From: Spirulina subsalsa PCC 9445 | GTDB lineage: Bacteria; Cyanobacteriota; Cyanobacteriia; Cyanobacteriales; Spirulinaceae | Direction: 5' to 3' | Assembly: GCF_000314005.1 (NCBI RefSeq) | Contig: NZ_JH980292.1 | Span: 4,190,121-4,254,120 of the forward strand | DNA: 64,000 nt | In this document: positions 60,164 to 64,000 of the stretch, piece after piece | Layout: the number at the start of each line of letters is the position of its first letter | How positions within the stretch are numbered: the stretch's first letter is position 1 | Notes under the pieces: model-generated | Seen by the model: the letters and a program-made list of their open reading frames with translations, nothing else | Told to the model about the DNA's origin: nothing | Database searches by the model: none | Position numbers and translations under genes: made by a program

Positions 60164-60646
60164 ATGATTGGTGTGATTTGTTTTGTGGGTTCTTTTGTAT
60201 TAGCCAGTTTGGTAGAATATTGGATTCATCGCCTGATGCACGTTAATGCGCGCATTGGGGAGCGTCATCGGGATCATCATCGTCGGAATGAAGGTCAGGG
60301 GGTGTTGTGGGAGTTTCGGGACTATCTCAAGGGCAGTTTGCTGCCCATGTTGGCCTTGTTTTGGGTATCTTGGGAGGCGGGCATAGGTTGGTTTTTGGGC
60401 GGGCTAGTTTATGCGGCATTTTCGGCCTATGCTCACCAGTTGCAACATGAAAACCCGACGAAGTGTTTCTGGATGAAGATGCCTGTTCATTATGTCCACC
60501 ACAAGTATGGGATGTGGCATCATAATTTTGGTCTGGGGGTGGATTGGTGGGATCGGGTATTTGGGACTTATAAGGCGGTGGATTGGTTGACGGAAGAGGA
60601 AGAAAAATTGAGTAGTCGCAGTTATTTAGAATTACGTTGGTGGTAA
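60164..60646 (+). CDS. Membrane fatty-acid / sterol hydroxylase-like di-iron protein
   Basis: The ~160-residue protein has two membrane segments (IGVICFVGSFVLASLVEYWI, and a central ~60-105 stretch) and the eight-His pattern of the membrane di-iron hydroxylase superfamily: HRLMH, HRDHHRR, HQLQH, HYVHHKYGMWHHNFG. These are the same boxes as in beta-carotene hydroxylase CrtR/CrtZ and sterol desaturase. Substrate could be carotenoid or fatty acid; CrtZ-like members are ~160-170 residues, so a carotenoid is possible. The stop is 3 nt before the helicase ATG, so the two form an unexpected operon. Start from ATG 60164 rather than TTG 60140. Confidence 0.85.
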   Translation: MIGVICFVGSFVLASLVEYWIHRLMHVNARIGERHRDHHRRNEGQGVLWEFRDYLKGSLLPMLALFWVSWEAGIGWFLGGLVYAAFSAYAHQLQHENPTKCFWMKMPVHYVHHKYGMWHHNFGLGVDWWDRVFGTYKAVDWLTEEEEKLSSRSYLELRWW

Positions 60647-60649
60647 ATC

Positions 60650-63001
60650 ATGGATACGCTAGTCTCTAGCCCGCAACAGGAAACCCTAACCCAATTACGC
60701 CAAGGTCTGCGCCCCGGACAACGGAGTTTAGCCGATTGGTCAGGCGGGCGTTTAGCGGTTTCTGCCGTGCCGGGGGCTGGCAAGTCTCACAGTATGGCGG
60801 TGGGGGCAGCAATGGCCATTGCTCGTCATCAACTCAATGGCCGCAAACAATTGATTTTAGTCACCTTTACCCGCACCGCCGCCGGGAGTATTAAACACAA
60901 AGTCAAGCAAAATCTCCAAGCCCTCAAACTGCCCCAACTGGGCTTTCAAGTCCATACGTTACATGGGTTAGCCTTTAGTATTGCCTCCCGTCATCCTGAA
61001 TCCTCGGGCATTGATTTAGAAACCTTCACCCTGATCTCCCCCAATCAAAACCACCATCTGCTGAAAGAGGCTGTAGAACAGTGGATTCGGGAAAATCCCG
61101 CTCTTTATCAAACCCTATTAGAAGGTGGCGGATTTGACGGGGAAGAGGCCGAACGTTTGCGCCGTCAGTCGGTATTACGCACGGAAGTTTTACCCAAGTT
61201 AGCTATAACTGTGATTCAAGAGGCAAAAAGTTCAGGCTTGATGCCGGAGGACTTGCGGGAGGTGAGCGACTGGGTGGAAGATCCCTATCAAACCTTAACG
61301 ATCGCGGCCGGACTATATGAAAAAGTCCAGCAACTCATGGAGCGTCGGAATTTTATTGATTATGATGATATGATTTTGGCCGCCAAGCGGGTCTTAGATA
61401 GCCCGAAACTACGACCAATCTGGCAAGACCAAGTTTTTGCCGTTTTTGAGGACGAAGCCCAAGACTCCACCCCCTTACAAACTCAACTCTTAGAAATTCT
61501 GGCGACTCCAGCAGAAGGTAGCCCAGATCCCCATCTAGTACGGGTGGGAGATCCCAATCAAGCGATTAACTCCACCTTCACCCCGGCCGATCCCATTTAT
61601 TTCAATTATTTTTGTGATCAGTGCGATCGCGTAGCCTCTCAAAACGGGACTCGTCTGGCCAGCATGGATCAAGCCGGACGGAGTTGTACTCCCATCCTAG
61701 ACGCGGCCAACTTCGTCCTCCATTGGGTTAATAATACTTGGAACCCCAATGATCCCCAAAATCGCCCCTTTCGTCCCCAAAAAATCCGTCCCGTTGATCC
61801 CCAGGATCCCCAGCCTAACCCACCCCCCACCGCTCAAGGGGTTGAAATTCACTATCCCGATGACATTTATAAAACCGTCGAGCAAATTGGTCAGCGTATC
61901 GAACAATTGCTGCAAGAAAACCCCAACCACAGCGCCGCCATTTTAGTGCGGGAAAATCGTCAAGGTCACTTCATTCGGGAACAACTGGAGGAATGGGAAA
62001 AACGCACCAACATTGAGATCCACGAGGTCGGAGCAGGGGAACGACAGTCTGAGATCCCCGGCGAAATGCTGAAACTCTTGCAATTTGTGGATCGCCCCCA
62101 CTCCCCCGATAACTTGAAAGGGGCCCTTGAAGTTTTAGATAAACGGGAGATCATCCCCACCCAAGACCTGAACGCTCTCGCCACAGCACCGGAACAATTT
62201 CTCTATCCGACCCCCTTAGATCCACCCCAAAAAAAGCCCGTCCAAACCGCCCGTAAAGCCTGCTGCCAACTGCTCAACGCCCGCTTAGAATTGCCCCCCT
62301 ATCAATTGATTTCCTTTTTCGGCATGACCTTGAGGTATCAAAGCGGAGAACTGGCCACCGTGCAGAAACTGGCGGATCGGGTATGGCGACAAATTGAAGG
62401 TGTTGGTGAAGCCTTCCAAAAGAATCGCTCCATCAAAGCCATCATTAACGTTTTACAAGATATGGTAAGCTCCGAGGACTTTGAAAGCATTAACGAAGAC
62501 CCGGAGGAGCAGAAAGAAACTAAACCGGGTCAAGTCACTATCATCACCATGCACAAAGCCAAAGGTCTAGACTGGGATTATGTCTTTCTGCCCTTCCTCC
62601 ATCATGACATTCTCCCAGGTAGCCCTTGGACTCCGCGCTCTGCTCAGTTTTTAGGGGACTTCACCCTCCCCGAAATTGCCCGAGCTCAGGTGCGTGTCGC
62701 TGTCCATAATCGTTACTTAGCCCAAACCACTGACTCTCACGACCGGGCTCCCCTCCCTAATCCTCAAGAGGCTTGGCAACAAGCCGACCAACTCAAACGG
62801 GCGGAAGAATACCGTTTATTCTACGTTGCCATGACCCGCGCTAAACGTCTCCTCTGGATGTCCGCCGCCCAAAAATGCCCTTTTCGTTGGAGTGTGTTTT
62901 CTAGACAGGGGGGAGATAACTTACAGCAGAAAGACCCTACCCCCGTGTTAAAAGCCCTAGAGGCGTTCCTGGGTCAGCCCAAATCAGCGCGCCATGAATA
63001 A
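60650..63001 (+). CDS. UvrD/Rep-family SF1 helicase
   Basis: The 783-residue superfamily 1A helicase has Walker A AVPGAGKSHSM (39-49), motif Ia LVTFTRTAAGSI, Walker B/II DEAQDSTPLQ near residue 269, motif III VGDPNQAINSTF, and C-terminal motifs TMHKAKGLDWDYVFLP (V) and RLFYVAMTRAKR (VI). All key residues for ATP-driven 3'-5' unwinding are present. The DEAQDS (rather than DExD) is usual in UvrD. The size is like UvrD/PcrA, but the sequence between ~400 and 600 is divergent. It is 3 nt after the hydroxylase gene; a functional link is not evident. Confidence 0.92.
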   Translation: MDTLVSSPQQETLTQLRQGLRPGQRSLADWSGGRLAVSAVPGAGKSHSMAVGAAMAIARHQLNGRKQLILVTFTRTAAGSIKHKVKQNLQALKLPQLGFQVHTLHGLAFSIASRHPESSGIDLETFTLISPNQNHHLLKEAVEQWIRENPALYQTLLEGGGFDGEEAERLRRQSVLRTEVLPKLAITVIQEAKSSGLMPEDLREVSDWVEDPYQTLTIAAGLYEKVQQLMERRNFIDYDDMILAAKRVLDSPKLRPIWQDQVFAVFEDEAQDSTPLQTQLLEILATPAEGSPDPHLVRVGDPNQAINSTFTPADPIYFNYFCDQCDRVASQNGTRLASMDQAGRSCTPILDAANFVLHWVNNTWNPNDPQNRPFRPQKIRPVDPQDPQPNPPPTAQGVEIHYPDDIYKTVEQIGQRIEQLLQENPNHSAAILVRENRQGHFIREQLEEWEKRTNIEIHEVGAGERQSEIPGEMLKLLQFVDRPHSPDNLKGALEVLDKREIIPTQDLNALATAPEQFLYPTPLDPPQKKPVQTARKACCQLLNARLELPPYQLISFFGMTLRYQSGELATVQKLADRVWRQIEGVGEAFQKNRSIKAIINVLQDMVSSEDFESINEDPEEQKETKPGQVTIITMHKAKGLDWDYVFLPFLHHDILPGSPWTPRSAQFLGDFTLPEIARAQVRVAVHNRYLAQTTDSHDRAPLPNPQEAWQQADQLKRAEEYRLFYVAMTRAKRLLWMSAAQKCPFRWSVFSRQGGDNLQQKDPTPVLKALEAFLGQPKSARHE

Positions 63002-63048
63002 TCAATTAGGGCTTGCTGAGTCTAGCGTTCGGTTTTTGCCGCCAGCCC

Positions 63049-63933
63049 CTATGGGGATTCTCTGGGCCCTACACCCGGCTCGACAAAAGCGGGGCGAGCG
63101 GATTCAGTGCGCTGGAGTAAATGCACTAGCTGCTCCCAGTTTTGTTGCTCAACTTGCGCGATGACCTGATCTAAAACTTGACGGTAGGTATAGAGCGATC
63201 GCAATAATTCCCCCCCATTGTAACGAGCAATCATTTCCCCTAACTCTGGATTGCCTCCCCCCACGCGGCTAGTATCCCGAAACCCCGAACTGGCCAAACT
63301 TTGGGCTAACTGTAACACGGTTGGTTCTTCTTCCTGTAAACAAGCCTCAATTAAGCTGGCACTCACCCACAACGGCAGATGGGAAATCCAGGCCACAGCC
63401 CGGTCATGGTGTTGGGGATCACAACAGTACAAACGAGAACCTAATGCTTGTACAATCTCTTTAACCTGTTCTACGGCGGTCGTGGGGGTCGAGGGGAGGG
63501 GCGTTAAAACATAGGGAGCATCTTGAAATAACCCCCATTGAGCGGCCTCAATGCCTTGTTCGGCCGTGCCTGCCATAGGATGCCCCCCGACGAAATTTTC
63601 CCAGAGGGGTGCGATCGCCTCTACAATTGGATTTTTGACCGAACCCACATCCGTTACGACTGTAGTAGGTCTTAAATCGGGCAATAATTGTCCAATAATC
63701 GTTTCTATCCAATTCAGGGGCGTACAAACAAAAATAATATCCGCCTCGGATAGCGTCCCCAACTCAATCTCAGCCTGATCTGCCACTCCCAAGGCGATCG
63801 CCCTTTCACAAGTTTGAGGCCGTCGGGATACACCCAAAACCCGGTAGCCCAAACGACGCAACTCCAAACCCAAAGACCCACCAATCAACCCTAAACCCAC
63901 AATTCCTACTGTTTTTTGGATACTTTCGCTCAT
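63049..63933 (-). CDS. tyrA: Prephenate/arogenate dehydrogenase
   Basis: The TyrA enzyme forms tyrosine from arogenate (cyanobacterial enzymes are NADP-arogenate dehydrogenases). From ATG 63933 the product is ~294 residues: VGIVGLGLIGGSLGLELRR (GxGxxG), VLGVSRRP, FVCTPLNWIETII, VTDVGSVK and the signature GGHPMAGTAEQGIEAA, with the second His in AVAWISHLPLWVS. The frame extends back to 63975 but the extra residues (GQLGLVFRVKVKV) are not conserved. It converges with the helicase gene; a fragment of the repeat family (agggcttgctga, 63008-63019) lies in between. Confidence 0.95.
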   Translation of the reverse strand: MSESIQKTVGIVGLGLIGGSLGLELRRLGYRVLGVSRRPQTCERAIALGVADQAEIELGTLSEADIIFVCTPLNWIETIIGQLLPDLRPTTVVTDVGSVKNPIVEAIAPLWENFVGGHPMAGTAEQGIEAAQWGLFQDAPYVLTPLPSTPTTAVEQVKEIVQALGSRLYCCDPQHHDRAVAWISHLPLWVSASLIEACLQEEEPTVLQLAQSLASSGFRDTSRVGGGNPELGEMIARYNGGELLRSLYTYRQVLDQVIAQVEQQNWEQLVHLLQRTESARPAFVEPGVGPRESP

Positions 63934-64000
63934 TACCTTGACCTTAACCCTAAACACTAACCCCAACTGCCCCATTGATGACCTTGAGGAGCAAAAAAGC

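Noticed and set aside
1-64000. tRNA or rRNA genes
   Set aside because: Looked for the T-loop pattern GGTTCGANTCC and for rRNA landmarks by eye; none convincing. A tRNAscan/Infernal run would be decisive.

Overview
The window is cyanobacterial. The palindrome GCGATCGC (HIP1) recurs throughout. The gene set fits: ClpC, HetI/Sfp-type phosphopantetheinyl transferase, TamB, Uma2 nucleases, XisH/XisI, DUF760, and hormogonium-polysaccharide-like glycosyltransferases. G-rich and C-rich repeats of the gggaacaggg / cgactccc type are also common. The Hps-like genes and repeat load suggest a filamentous, motile, Oscillatoriales-like strain; I cannot name a genus. No rRNA, tRNA or CRISPR array was seen.

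Layout. 0-7.3 kb: M23 peptidase end, riboflavin synthase, GT2, HpsJ-like membrane protein, 6-phosphogluconolactonase with an FHA/zinc-ribbon protein, a CBS protein, and a tandem pair of related secreted Cys-containing proteins ending in PGLW. 7.9-11.5 kb: a soluble seven-PAS histidine kinase. 11.5-15.0 kb: a defence-type island bracketed by two ~120-bp direct repeats. It holds two antitoxin-like small genes, an N4-cytosine-type methyltransferase, a Bpu10I-like endonuclease broken by one in-frame TGA, a 5'-truncated xisH and an intact xisI. 15-25 kb: GIY-YIG protein, clpC, rimI, DUF760, mutY, a TnpB/IS605 relic, pdxH, a three-gene polysaccharide cluster and an unknown coiled-coil protein.

25.2-33.9 kb is the most unusual region. 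cobU is followed by about 8 kb of accessory DNA: a SUMF1/FGE protein, a REP-associated transposase (RayT) with a 7-unit REP array inside 98-bp direct repeats, and a translationally coupled operon of a STAND-like protein, MoxR AAA+ ATPase and vWA protein. This resembles the predicted vWA-MoxR 'ternary' conflict systems. Small ORFs and a topA fragment follow. The stretch ends with a second copy of the last 107 bp of cobU that differs from the first only at five synonymous sites. This looks like an insertion at the 3' end of cobU.

33.9-49.5 kb: ureF / AI-2E permease / MscS operon, LD-carboxypeptidase, hemE, an SDR, an EamA transporter, an acid-phosphatase-like protein, three nearly identical tandem Uma2 genes, purH, xseB and an MBL-fold protein with a degraded metal site. 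49.5-64 kb: ppa, a 2015-residue TamB carrying an in-frame repeat insertion, PPTase, a fourth Uma2, an alpha-oxoamine synthase, a membrane hydroxylase coupled to a UvrD-like helicase, and tyrA.

All family names are from reading motifs by eye, without database searches.
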